From Drosophila miranda (taxonomy: Eukaryota > Arthropoda > Insecta > Diptera > Drosophilidae), in contig NW_022881625.1 in NCBI RefSeq assembly GCF_003369915.1, forward strand, positions 1,054,001-1,118,000: a stretch of DNA of 64,000 nt, read 5' to 3'. A program made the translations under genes and the position numbers. The notes beneath the pieces were generated by a model. The model saw only the letters and a list, made by a program, of their open reading frames with translations, ran no database searches and was not told the DNA's origin. Below, one piece after another: positions 53,056 to 63,832 of this stretch (position 1 is the first letter of the stretch; every line of letters starts with the position of its first letter).

Positions 53056-54180
53056 TTAAATTTCATGCTGAATTTCCGGACGTAAATTACGCCTCACAAT
53101 TTCAATCAGCGTCTTCTCACTAAGAGGCTGGGCGAGTCTATCAGTTAGCTTTAGGATGGCATCGTAGAAACTTTCGAACGTTTCTTTTTCCCTCTGTTTT
53201 CTATCCCTTATCATTTGGCGGATATCCACATCCGTTCTGGAGTCTCGGAATTGCTTCCTCAACGCAGCACAAAGCTCCTGCCAACGAACTACTCCTACCG
53301 ACTTGTGATATCGCCAAAAGAAATCAGATGCCTTGCCATCAAATAGCGAATTCGCATTACCACACAGAAGTGAGAAATTTCCCTCTAACGTCTGATGAGT
53401 AAGGGCCTCAAATCTATAGATAAAGCTATCGATTCCTATTGTATCGGTGGTTCCTGAAAATCTTAATTTCCAGTTCGAAATTATGTGGCCTACTTTGTCT
53501 GGTCTTTGGGCCAATTCTGAACCTACCGATCGGGCGCTGGTAGCACGCGGAGGTAACCCCGGATCTGGTTGCTGCCCATTGATTCCTAGTAGCTGCTCCA
53601 AAGAAGTATTCCTGCTAGAATTTGGATTTGGCGTTTGTCTTTGCTGCTCCATATTATTTATGTGAGCTTCTACATTGGTTTGAATGAGATTCGCCATTTG
53701 TTCTGTCAACTGAGTTAACAGCTCGTTCTGCATAGCCTTGACAGCGGCTGCAATTTCGGCAGACGTCTGGCTCATCTCGACGATGGACGGGTTCTCGCTC
53801 GCACTTAGCTCTTCACTTCTCGTTTCGGCCAAATCTGATAAGCTATCTGCTCTTGGGATTGGTACGAGTCTAGATTGCTGCCTCGTTAACACAGATGTGC
53901 TAGCTGGATTTGTAATGGTTTGAGCTATGCAAACCGAATCACAAGTTGGGCAAGTTGTTTTAACAGTGAAATGCGTTTTTATACATGCCTTATGAAACGG
54001 ATGCCCGCACTTCGTTTTATAATTTTCCCCAGTTCCCAACTCGGACTTGCATAAGCTGCATTCTATGCTTCGAGGAGGCACCCCTTTTCGTGGCGATCTA
54101 TCCAGACCCATAGAACTATTTAATTTCTTCCCAGAATTAATTACATCATATTGCGGAATAACCCCCAATAAATGTATCAA
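53056..54180 (-). pseudogene. gag: E3 Gag, N-terminal part with RING-H2 finger
   Basis: 374 codons. The RING-H2 finger lies at about residues 40-82: CSLC, CGHPFHKAC, CPTC, with variable spacing from E1/E2 but the same C3H2C3 order. A Q/N-rich helix (EIAAAVKAMQNELLTQLTEQ) follows, then the capsid region (KLRFSGTTDTIGIDSFIYRF; DFFWRYHKSVG; KETFESFYDAILKLTDRL) up to PEIQHEI and a stop. Two of its blocks align with E1/E2 Gag. The first methionine upstream of the RING may not be the true start; MGLDRSPRKG is an alternative. Confidence 0.82.
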
Positions 54181-54668
54181 AACATCAAAACAAATAAAAG
54201 ATAAAGTTAAGTGAAAACTATCGCTAGGTAAATGTGGTCAGAAGGCAACTGCTCGCAGCCGACCCATTCTGAATTCCTATGCATTCTATCCCAGTCGTCC
54301 CTTCACTTGTTGAAAATATAGAAATCCCGCTCGAACCCACATCTCACTGGACAGGTTATCGCCTCTGAGGCTAATTTGCCTGCATTCCAAGTTTTTGTCA
54401 TGGTTCCATGCTCGCAGAAAACTTTGTAGTGAAACAGATATTTGCCATCAAAGCTATACGCTAACCAGCGTAAACTTTACGGACAGCTACCCTACGCTAT
54501 TCACTCAGACAATACAAGGTTGTAAATAAGACAGATGGGAAGGAAGACAATTGTGGTCAATGTAATGTGTGAGTCCTCCTGGTATTAATTAATCGGAGTC
54601 AATCCGATGTACAACACAAGGTGGCCCCACGTTGGGCACCAAAAATAAAGATTTTCTTATTTATTACT
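54181..54668 (-). other. E3 leader and primer-binding site
   Basis: Untranslated leader. Primer-binding site TGGTGCCCAACGTGGGGCC at about 54641-54624 (minus), one base different from the E1/E2 site. Then a 27-bp AT spacer and the abrupt start of the satellite where an LTR is expected. Confidence 0.7.
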
Positions 54669-54672
54669 AATG

Positions 54673-55890
54673 TTTAGCCCGATAGTGTCCCGTGAGTGCT
54701 ATCCGGCGATTGCCTAAGCGCTCTCGGCGATACGCGTCGGTACCCCCGACCCCCGTAGTAATTCTTAGTTCGACAGCGTCCCGTAAGTGCTATCCGGCGA
54801 TTGCCTAGGCATTCTCGGCGATGCCTGTCGATATCCCCGACCCCCGTAGTAATTCTTAGTTCGGCGGCGTCCCATAACTGCTATCCGGCGATTGCATAGG
54901 CATTCTCGGCGATACTTGTCGGTATTTCCGCATAGCAAAGTTCCCCTTTCCGCGTCGTATTAATTCTTAGGCCGACAAGGTCCCGTAAGTACCGTCCGGC
55001 GATAGCCTAGGTACTCTCGGCGATACTTGTCGGTATTCCCGGATATCAAAGTTCCCCTTTCCGCGTCGTAGTAATTCTTAGGCCGACAGGGTCCCGTAAG
55101 TACCGTCCGGCGATAGCCTAGGTACTCTCGGCGATACTTGTCGGTATTCCCGCATAGCAAAGTTCCCCTTTCCGCGTCGTAGTAATTCTTAGGCCGACAG
55201 GGTCCCGTAAGTACCGTCCGGCGATAGCCTAGGTACTCTCGGCGATACTTGTCGGTATTCCCGCATAGCAAAGTTCCCCTTTCCGCGTCGTAGTAATTCT
55301 TAGGCCGACAGGGTCCCGTGAGTACCGTCCGGCGATAGCCTAGGTACTCTCGGCGATACTTGTCGGTATTTCCGCATAGCAAAGTTCCCCTTTCCGCGTC
55401 GTAGTAATTCTTAGGCCGACAGGGTCCCGTAAGTACCGTCCGGCGATAGCCTAGGTACTCTCGAAGATACTTGTCGGTATTCCCGCATAGCAAAGTTCCC
55501 CTTTCCGCGTCGTAGTAATTCTTAGGCCGACAGGGTCCCGTGAGTACCGTCCGGCGATAGCCTAGGTACTCTCGGCGATACTTGCCGGTATTTCCGCATA
55601 GCAAAGTCCCCTTTCCGCGTCGTAGTAATTCTTAGGCCGACAGGGTCCCGTAAGTACCGTCCGGCGATAGCCTAGGTACTCTCGGCGATACTTGTCGGTA
55701 TTCCCGCATAGCATAGTCCCCCTTTCCGCTTCGTAGTAACTCTCAGGCCGGCGGGGTTCCGTAAGTACTGTCCGGCGATAGCCTAGGTACTCTCGGCGAC
55801 ACCTGTCGGTATTATCGCATAGTAAAGACCTCCGTATTGATTTTGAGTTCGGTGGGGCCCTGAAGGCGCTATTCGGCGATAACCGGAATG
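54673..55890. repeat. Minisatellite A, copy 1 (111-bp units)
   Basis: About ten to eleven head-to-tail units. Inner units are 111 bp (for example repeat starts at 55071 and 55182) with GGCGATAGCCTAGGTACTC and TAATTCTTAGGCCGACAGGG. The first three and last two units are diverged. Because 111 is divisible by three, an open frame of 214 codons arises on the minus strand (54960-55604); I do not call it a gene. Confidence 0.9.
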
Positions 55891-56625
55891 TGTTTTCTTT
55901 TACAATGGATTGCGTCTTTTCAGTCCGTTCCCGTCCTCGAAACGGGCTTCATATAAGTGGCGGCGCAAGGCTGATCCTCATATCAGCATCAGCATAGGCC
56001 CTGTAGTTGGCTGGGTGCGTACCGCCGCAACTTTGGCATTTAGCTGGGTGCGGTGGACGAAACCACCGCACTTTACACAGACGAAGCCGCGTTGACAGAA
56101 GTTGTTAAACCGCCGCAACTTTGGCATTTAGCTGGGTGCGGTGGACGAAACCACCGCACTTTACACAGACGAAGCCGCGTTGACAGAAGTTGTTAAACCG
56201 CCGCAACTTTGGCATTTAGCTGGGTGCGATGGACGAAACCACCGCACTTTACACAGACGAAGCCGCGTTGACAGAAGTTGTTAAACCGCCGCAATTTTCG
56301 CATTTAGCTGGGTGCGGTGGACGAAACCACCGCACTTTACACAGGCGAAGCCGCGTTGTCCTCATATCAGCATCAGCATAGGCCCTGTAGTTGGATGGGT
56401 GCGTACCGCCGCAACTTTGGCATTTAGCTGGGTGCGGTGGACGAAACCACCGCACTTTACACAGACGAAGCCGCGTTGACAGAAGTTGTTAAACCCCCCC
56501 CCCCCCCCCACACGCCGCGTTGACGAAGTTGTTAAACCGCCGCAATTTTCGCATTTAGCTGGGTGCGGTGGACGAAACCACCGCACTTTACACAGGCGAA
56601 GCCGCGTTGACAGTAGTTGTGTGTG
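55891..56625. repeat. Minisatellite B, copy 1 (88-bp units with hairpin)
   Basis: After a 100-bp lead, units of 88 bp (starts at 56110 and 56198) carry CCGCCGCAACTTTGGCATTT and a near-perfect hairpin: stem GTGCGGTGG, loop ACGAAA, stem CCACCGCAC. About six units are present. A C run at 56494-56509 and a partial re-start near 56362-56400 mark rearrangements. Confidence 0.88.
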
Positions 56626-57427
56626 GTTTAAGAAATCTTTGTGTTTTATGATTCTCTTTGTGGTTTGTGATTTGAATATATGTTTAGTGGCGCACAGAAT
56701 TTTAATTTACATTGGCGAGAAAGAGGAAATAAAGCTTGTCGGTAGTGGTTGGGAAAAGGAATGTGAATGTGTGTGGGGCGAGTTGGGAAAATGGCTGCTT
56801 GGCTTGGCGTCGGCATTTTAATGTATTCCTTATTGGCGTTAATTAAGAATTTTTAACAGTTTAGTTGGGCGGCAAACAAGTTAAGGGGCTCGTTAGTCGC
56901 CCGACGTGTCACACCGCTTCATCTGCCTCGTCGATCATCTGTAACTGTATCTGTATCTGTACAAAGGAGCCTAGAATTTCTTAGATCTGTGTTCTTCTAC
57001 CATCCTCTACATGGATTGGTTCCACATTAATCCTAAAGATGCACAAATTTTATAGCTTGAACAAAAAAAAAAAACACATACAATAATCGCATATCACATA
57101 TTATGTTTTTTGTGGAGAGGGGGAGGGTTCCAAAGTATTTACACGGTCCAATGTTTGCACGGGTAATATAATGGAGATTCTCTTGGTAAAGATTTTATTC
57201 GTAATTTATTCGCCCAACTATCGAGAAAGACTCGCGTGTGCCGTACGATACGATCCATTACGATACGATATCGTCTGTGGGCTATATATGTATGTATATT
57301 GATGTGTGCATATGTATGTACAATCAGAAGAGAGGATTACTCTTGTTTTGTTCTCTTTCCTAGATGATAATATCGTATCAGTGGTTCTGGAAGGGGGTGC
57401 TTAAACCTACGACGAAAGCTATAATCC
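56626..57427. repeat. Duplicated non-coding segment, copy 1
   Basis: Nearly identical to 63022-63832. Contains a CTTGTCGGTAGTGG...CTTGGCTTGGCGTC part related to the gag-element 5' region, then AT-rich sequence that probably includes the 3' UTR of the minus-strand gene to the right. ORFs are shadows. Confidence 0.7.
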
Positions 57428-57940
57428 TGGGGCAGGGCGATCGTGCCACCGGATGAAGAGTTGTCCACTGTATCCACTGTGGGGGCTCCTGCCGAACGCA
57501 CCGAGGAGCGCACTGTGGGGTCCTGCAGGTTGAAGCTCAGACTGAAGCTGTTGTTCCGCGAAATGTTGCCGTTGCCGCTGCCGTTCAGGGGCTTCACGGA
57601 CAGGAGGGCCGTGGTGGTGATGCCGCCGCCGCCGCCCGCACCCGGCCCCACGGTCATGCCGTTGCTGGAGCCACTGTTGCTGTAGCCGTCCTGCTCCTGG
57701 GCCAGGTCCACGATGGACAGGGACGAGGGGAAGCGCTGAATGGAGATCGAGACGGGGATCGTGGTGATGACGTCATTGGGCTCTTAGCCACTGGCCGTTG
57801 TCGTGATGTTCGGCAGCTGGGCGTTCGCCGCGATGGGAAGGATGCTCAGGGTCCCCGTGGGAATGGTGTACCCGCCGCCGCTGCTGTTGGCCATCGTGAA
57901 GGGAAACGACAGCGTGGTGATGTTCGTGGCAGCGGAGAGG
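57337..57940 (-). pseudogene. Unidentified gene, last exon, copy 1 (stop codon and deletion)
   Basis: A possible acceptor CCGTAG near 57942 starts a frame TLSAATNITTLSFPFTMANS, ending in ANAQLPNITTTASG and a TAA near 57784. It resumes in the same frame: PNDVITTIPVSISIQRFPSS, then an S/G/N-rich stretch (VGPGAGGGGGITTTALLSV; SFSLSFNLQDPTVRSSVRS). Relative to 63833-64000 a 130-bp deletion at 57427/57428 removes the normal end, so the frame runs on into DYSFRRRFKHPLPEP and stops at 57337. I do not recognise the protein. Regular codon structure and the preserved end in copy 2 support a real gene. Confidence 0.55.
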
Positions 57941-58027
57941 GCTACGGAATCGAGAATCGAAGGGAGAGAGATTGTGGTTGGAGTATCTGAATCTGCATCT
58001 GCGGGAGTATCTGTGCCCGGTACTCAC

Positions 58028-58246
58028 TTCTGTGAACTCGCTGTAAATGATGACCACTGCGGGCAGGGTCAACGCCTTGACGCAGCACATGCGGCACCCA
58101 AAGAAGAGCCACGCGATCTCCCCGCAGGTGGAGAAGCGGAAGAGCTGCAGGAAGCCGATCGGCTGTGTGGGCTCCAGTCCTGCGGCCACCGGCGCCTCAT
58201 CCAGGGACTTGCCATCGGTTGTCGTCGTGCCAGAAGCCTCGTCCAT
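58028..58246 (-). pseudogene. Mdr-family ABC transporter, first coding exon only
   Basis: Starts MDEASGTTTTDGKSLDEAPV, then PIGFLQLFRFSTCGEIAWLF and CCVKALTLPAVVIIYSEFT, the cytoplasmic lead and first membrane helix of Drosophila P-glycoproteins (Mdr49/Mdr50/Mdr65 group; I favour Mdr50 but cannot separate them here). A donor GAA|GTGAGTACC ends the exon at 58028. Nothing after it resembles the rest of an Mdr (no second helix, no Walker A). The sequence instead passes into the unidentified exon at 57940. The gene is truncated to its 5' end. Confidence 0.7.
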
Positions 58247-59004
58247 CTATCGGTACGACGAAGGACGGAGGAATAGTGTTACTCGAGCCAAGACCCGCGA
58301 TTTATTCACAGACACGGACAGAGACAGACGGCACGCAAAGGTTAATTCAATTACTGCCACACTCTCAGAGGCATGTATCTGTATCTGTGGCTGTGGCAAG
58401 GGTGCAGCAGCTACTTTGTATCTTTTGCCATAGTTCTCTCTCATTGACCCGCGGGGTTAACGAGTAATAGAATCTACCGTTTATTATTGGACATTCCAAC
58501 GCCAATTTGGAGCGATTCGATTCGATTCCCTTTCAGAGGCCCGTACAGAAATCTGTGTGGCGCCATTCGCCCCCTGCCCCCTCTCCTTGTCGTGGGATGG
58601 ATGATCACCTTTTAATTGATTTTCAACACTTTGATCCTTCAGATACTGTATCTATGCACTGGTTTCTGCAGAAGATCCGTTACTGCTCACTCGGACCGCC
58701 AAAGCGCGACTGCTGGAACACCGTCCGCGGAGCCACCCATTTATGTTGATTCCCCGATGTGGATGCTGGACAGAGTACTCGGGCTTGGGCATGAGTACTC
58801 GTGAGTGTATCGTATCAATCGCTCGCTTTGGGGTTCACAATTCTAATTGATCTCCGCTTTCCGCTCTTGGGGTAGGTTCCGCCGAAAGAGGCGCTTCAAT
58901 TTACAATGAGAGCAAAAGAGACATTATGTAGAGGGTTTTTCTTTTCTTTGCTTTTCTTTTCTTTATTCTTTTTCTTTCATTTGGAGGGTGGAAGGTGCAA
59001 CAAT
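58247..59004. other. Intergenic, no gene recognised
   Basis: Probably the 5' flank of the Mdr exon and 3' flank of the gene at 59005-59709. No repeat family of this window is seen. Short ORFs lack protein-like features. Confidence 0.4.
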
Positions 59005-59709
59005 CTAAAACGGAGGCAGACTCTTGAGCCTCCTGCTGGTGCGCAGCACGAATGGTGCCGGCTGATTTGTACCGGCATTTCCTCCAGCGGGAACGACTTC
59101 GGGAGCAGCTACGGGAGCGACTGCGGGAGCGACTCCGACCGACTCGCCTTCATCGTCCGAGCCCCCGAGCATTACGCTGTCCAAAGTAGTGCGGGACGCC
59201 CGCAGTGTCATCATGTGCCGGGTGCTGCGTTCGCCCAAGGTGTTGCGCACCTTCAGGCAGCTCTTCTGCGACAGGGTTCTTTTTTTTTCGCCCGTCCCCA
59301 GGGCGAGGACGCGGCGCTGGCACTCGCCGAATGCCACGGCATGGCTGCTGGTGGGCCCGTCGTCCTCATTGCCGGGCCGTTCAAAAATCGTCTCGAGACC
59401 GGTGGGCCTCGACTTTGCGATGGTCTGCGATGGCGCCTGAGAACCGGTGGTCGGCGTCAGGCTGGGCTTCTTGGCCAGGCGGCTGGGACTAAGACTGGGC
59501 CTGGCGGCGCTCTGGCTCTTGCTCTTGCAGGCGCGCGGCGGCATTTGGCGCCGAACCATAGTCGCGGTTGCCACAGATCCTGTATCCCCCGGTATACTCC
59601 CGGCTGAAATGAGACGAAATGAGAAATGAGTTACGACTGTCCGATGGCCGCAGAACCGAGTACTTCCTTTACCTTTAGCTTTGCCTTCAAGTTTTTTCTT
59701 TGCAGGCAT
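59005..59709 (-). CDS. Unidentified basic protein, two exons, apparently intact
   Basis: Exon 1 59673-59709 and exon 2 59005-59603, with a 69-nt intron (AAAG|GTAAAGG ... CATTTCAG|CCGGG). It gives 211 residues starting MPAKKKLEGKAKAGSIPGD; upstream methionines in the unspliced frame are not needed. The first half is basic and rich in S, P, T and K (ACKSKSQSAARPSLSPSRLA). The middle is FGECQRRVLALGTGEKKRTL. An acidic patch (LGGSDDEGES) and A/P/V-rich stretch lead to the end FVLRTSRRLKSLPPF. It looks like a small disordered nuclear or chromatin-type protein, but I recognise no family. It is the only host gene here without a visible break. Confidence 0.55.
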   Translation of the reverse strand: MPAKKKLEGKAKGKGSTRFCGHRTVVTHFSFRLISAGSIPGDTGSVATATMVRRQMPPRACKSKSQSAARPSLSPSRLAKKPSLTPTTGSQAPSQTIAKSRPTGLETIFERPGNEDDGPTSSHAVAFGECQRRVLALGTGEKKRTLSQKSCLKVRNTLGERSTRHMMTLRASRTTLDSVMLGGSDDEGESVGVAPAVAPVAAPEVVPAGGNAGTNQPAPFVLRTSRRLKSLPPF

Positions 59710-60559
59710 TTCTCGTATCTTTTTCCGGCTTTTCCGTCTCCTGGGTAAACCTTTCGACTTCTCAAACGAGCAACGAGCAACGAGCTTCTTTGGGTTGAGG
59801 GCTCTCAGTGCTCCACAGGGGAGGGGCTGAGAGGCTGGGGTGTGAGCCGCCAGCAACCAAGCGCGTTGCTTTATTAATATTTGTGGGCAGTATATGTCTT
59901 AATTTAATTTATGTACATTTTTGTGTTTGTTTTACAATTCAACTTTAAACGACACTCAAACACACACTAGTACATTTGATGGCACATTAATTTACAAACA
60001 TATAATCTGCAGCAACGAAACACTTGTAACCTCGACTAGGTGAGGGCAGACGACTAGGAATGTAGCATGTACATGTGGGCGGGCAGTTTATAGGGGGCTT
60101 AGTTGTTTTATGCGAAGACTAGCATTTTTGGCTCAATTTAGGCCGTAGTGGTGGTGTGGCGGCAACTGATGCTGATTTGAAAGTCGATTTGAAACCGATA
60201 ATCAATTGTCAGCACCGTTGCCGCCGAAGATTTATCACAGATTGTAATAATTTTGTAGTGGGGTGTCGGAGAACCGCACTAATTACGAAAATAACAATGG
60301 GGGGGGGGGGGGGAGGGAAGAAAGGGTTAAAGAAATGAGATCGAAAATTCAGAAAGTGCAGTGTTTCAAGACGTAGTCAATTGAGGAATAGATAAAGAGA
60401 AAAGGTAAACAATGCAGGTGCTTTACGTGGAAAATAAGAGGAAATATACTAAATAAAAAGAGACAAGCACTTGCAGAAATAACAATACAGATAAGTAGTA
60501 GACTGGAGTGAAGACGACGGAAAAACAGGTAATAAAAGAGATGGAACAAAGACGAGACA
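59710..60559. other. Upstream flank, no gene recognised
   Basis: AT-rich, with a G run at 60299-60313. It could include the promoter of the 59709 gene (TTATTAATATTTG near 59871). No repeat match seen until about 60560. Confidence 0.35.
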
Positions 60560-61430
60560 AAACAGGTACAATTGATTTACGTTTACAATATTACAATAAA
60601 CATAACAATTTAAAATAATGTCTATATCTTTTTCTATAATTACAGGGAAGACAAGAAACAGCGGAGCATCGGCCGGCATAGCAAAACACAATGCTTGTAA
60701 AGACATTGCGTTGCATACCGGCCGACCCCGTCGTCCCCCCTGGTCGTCGAAATTGGCGTCGTCCGAAGTCGTCAGAAGAAGGTGCAATTAGCACCTCGTC
60801 GTCGTTGTGGCTGTGGCTGCCCTCTTGGAGAACCAGTGGCACTGGTCCGGCCACCAGCTGGGAGCCAGGAGTAGACGGCACATCGCCGTGTGGCGACACG
60901 GGTCCGGCCGCCAAAGTGAAATGGATGTGAGTGTGTGTGTGCGTCGGCAATTGTGGCCCTAATGTAGAGCGAGTGGCACTGGTCCGGCCACCAACTAAGG
61001 ACGATGGCGGACACGACACACATAACTCGAACGGCACAGGTCCGGCCGCCCAAGTGTAATGGATGTTTGTGTGGATTTTTCCTTTTCCAGGACCATAGGG
61101 CACTCTGAATGCCATGGCACTGGATCCGGCCACCAACTAAGGACGATGGCGGACACGACACACATAACTCGAACGGCACAGGTCCGGCCGCCCAAGTGTA
61201 ATGGGTGTTTGTGTGTGTGTGTCTGTGTTTGGCTATTCTAGCAATCACCAACGCACTGCATTCGATTTGAATTTGTCAGGCCGTATGATTTTGCAAGTGT
61301 GTATGGCAGCATTTTTATTCGTTTATGTTTTATTTAATGGCTTTGATGGCGGCAGCGTCCGTTGTTCCTTTTTGTTGTGGCATGCGAGTGATATGCATAC
61401 CTGCCCCGTATGATAAAGATTTTCGCCGTA
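60560..61430. repeat. X-type repeat, copy 3
   Basis: Intron-like 60566-60645 (ACAG|GTACAATTG ... TATAATTACAG|GGAAG) and the CGGCCGGCATA...ATACCGGCCG pair match the corresponding parts of copies 1 and 2. GGTCCGGCC motifs lie at about 60843, 60899, 60980, 61039, 61121 (as GGATCCGGCC) and 61180. The second intron of copy 2 has lost its donor here (deletion near 61070) but keeps CTTTTCCAG. Ends at the satellite without E3, giving the empty site for E3. Confidence 0.68.
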
Positions 61431-62420
61431 ATGTTTAGCCCGATAGTGTCCCGTGAGTGCTATCCGGCGATTGCCTAAGCGCTCTCGGCGATACGCGTCG
61501 GTACCCCCGACCCCCGTAGTAATTCTTAGTTCGACAGCGTCCCGTAAGTGCTATCCGGCGATTGCCTAGGCATTCTCGGCGATGCCTGTCGATATCCCCG
61601 CCCCCCGTAGTAATTCTTAGTTCGGCGGCGTCCCGTAACTGCTATCCGGCGATTGCCTAGGCATTACTTGTCGGTATTTCCGCATAGCAAAGTTTCCCTT
61701 TCCGCGTCGTATTAATTCTTAGGCCGACAAGGTCCCGTAAGTACCGTCCGGCGATAGCCTAGGTACTCTCGGCGATACTTGTCGGTATTCCCGCATAGCA
61801 AAGTTCCCCTTTCCGCGTCGTAGTAATTCTTAGGCCGACAGGGTCCCGTAAGTACCGTCCGGCGATAGCCTAGGTACTCTCGGCGATACTTGTCGGTATT
61901 TCCGCATAGCAAAGTTCCCCTTTCCGCGTCGTAGTAATTCTTAGGTCGACAGGGTCCCGTAAGTACCGTCCGGCGATAGCCTAGGTACTCTCGGCGATAC
62001 TTGTCGGTATTCCCGCATAGCAAAGTTCCCCTTTCCGCGTCGTAGTAATTCTTAGGCCGACAGGGTCCCGTAAGTACCGTCCGGCGATAGCCTAGGTACT
62101 CTCGGCGATACTTGCCGGTATTTCCGCATAGCAAAGTCCCCTTTCCGCGTCGTAGTAATTCTTAGGCCGACAGGGTCCCGTAAGTACCGTCCGGCGATAG
62201 CCTAGGTACTCTCGGCGATACTTGTCGGTATTCCCGCATAGCATAGTCCCCCTTTCCGCTTCGTAGTAACTCTCAGGCCGGCGGGGTCCCGTAAGTACTG
62301 TCCGGCGCTAGCCTAGGTACTCTCGGCGACACCTGTCGGTATTATCGCATAGTAAAGACCTCCGTATTGATTCTGAGTTCGGTGGGGCCCTGAAGGCGCT
62401 ATTCGGCGATAACCGGAATG
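61431..62420. repeat. Minisatellite A, copy 2
   Basis: Same first three diverged units and the same last two as copy 1, but fewer inner 111-bp units. A 140-codon frame on the minus strand (61712-62134) is again a repeat by-product. Confidence 0.9.
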
Positions 62421-62632
62421 TTCTCGGTGAAACCAACTGCCCCGTCCCACGCTACGATCGCCCCCGTCCGCGGGACTGCGGCCCCGTCCCCCATCGTCGG
62501 TCCGAAATACGGAGTCCCGGCAAATTATAAATATTGCTGTAATTTCGACCCTGGAGTAGACTGAGATATGTACCCCAGCCCAGGATCGCCTCCTTACAAA
62601 AGTTAAGGTAACACTAGACTTAACATTAACAT
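62421..62632. other. 212-bp segment present only in copy 2
   Basis: Lies between GATAACCGGAATG and TGTTTTCTTTTACAATGG, which are directly joined in copy 1 at 55890. GC-rich first half, AT-rich second half, no ORF. Either deleted from copy 1 or inserted here. Confidence 0.6.
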
Positions 62633-63021
62633 GTGTTTTCTTTTACAATGGATTGCGTCTTTTCAGTCCGTTCCCGTCCTCGGAGCGGGCTTCATATAAG
62701 TGGCGGCGCAAGGCTGATCCTCATATCAGCATCAGCATAGGCCCTGTAGTTGGCTGGGTGCGTACCGCCGCAACTTTGGCATTTAGCTGAGTACGGTGGA
62801 CGAAACCACCGCACTTTACACAGACGAAGCCGCGTTGACAGAAGTTGTTAAACCGCCGCAACTTTGGCATTTAGCTGGGTGCGGTGGACGAAACCACCGC
62901 ACTTTACACAGACGAAGCCGCGTTGACAGAAGTTGTTAAACCGCCGCAATTTTCGCACTTAGCTGGGTGCGGTGGACGAAACCACCGCACTTTACACAGG
63001 CGAAGCCGCGTTGACAGTAGT
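62633..63021. repeat. Minisatellite B, copy 2
   Basis: Lead sequence plus three 88-bp units with the GTGCGGTGG/CCACCGCAC hairpin (first unit imperfect). Confidence 0.86.
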
Positions 63022-63832
63022 TGTGTGTGGTTTAAGAAATCTTTGTGTTTTATGATTCTCTTTGTGGTTTGTGATTTGAATATATGTTTAGTGGCGCACA
63101 GAATTTTAATTTACATTGGCGAGAAAGAGGAAATAAAGCTTGTCGGTAGTGGTTGGGAAGGGGAATGTGAATGTGTGTGGGGCGAGTTGGGAAAATGGCT
63201 GCTTGGCTTGGCGTCGGCATTTTAATGTATTCCTTATTGGCGTTAATTAAGAATTTTTAACAGTTCAGTTGGGCGGCAAACAAGTTAAGGGGCTCGTTAG
63301 TCGCCCGACGTGTCACACCGCTTCATCTGCCTCGTCGATCATCTGTAACTGTATCTGTATCTGTACAAAGGAGCCTAGAATTTCTTAGATCTGTGTTCTT
63401 CTACCATCCTCTACATGGATTGGTTCCACATTAATCCTAAAGATGCACAAATTTTATAGCTTGAACAAAAAAAAAAAAACACATACAATAATCGCATATC
63501 ACATATTATGTTTTTTGTGGAGAGGGGGAGGGGGAGGGTTCCAAATACACGGTCCAATGTTTGCACGGGTAATATAATGGAGATTCTCTTGGTAAAGATT
63601 TTATTCGTAATTTATTCGCCCAACTATCGAGAAAGACTCGCGTGTGCCGTACGATACGATCCATTACGATACGATATCGTCTGTGGGCTATATATGTATG
63701 TATATTGATGTGTGCATATGTATGTACAATCCGAAGAGAGGATTACTCTTGTTTTGTTCTCTTTCCTAGATGATAATATCGTATCAGTGGTTCTGGAAGG
63801 GGGTGCTTAAACCTACGACGAAAGCTATAATC
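63022..63832. repeat. Duplicated non-coding segment, copy 2
   Basis: Counterpart of 56626-57427 with few differences (GGGAGG repeated once more near 63528; a short loss near 63545). Confidence 0.7.

Larger units (their letters stand above)
47612..54668 (-). mobile_element. Gypsy-type element E3 (related to E1/E2), single LTR
   Basis: Minus-strand element with 3' LTR (47612-49367), pol, gag and primer-binding site (54624-54641), but no 5' LTR: the satellite begins 27 bp after the primer site. AATG occurs on both outer edges (47608-47611 and 54669-54672). The same sequence without the element reads continuously at 61420-61440. Protein similarity and Gag layout (RING, knuckles) match E1/E2, but the DNA is clearly a different family. 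Confidence 0.85.

Noticed and set aside
54960..55604. 214-codon ORF on the minus strand (and 61712-62134)
   Set aside because: Wholly inside a 111-bp minisatellite; the frame is open because 111 is divisible by three. No start context, signal or flanking exon. Kept only as a low-interest finding.
54673..56625. CRISPR-like regular repeats
   Set aside because: Units are contiguous head-to-tail satellites with no unique spacers, in eukaryotic DNA.
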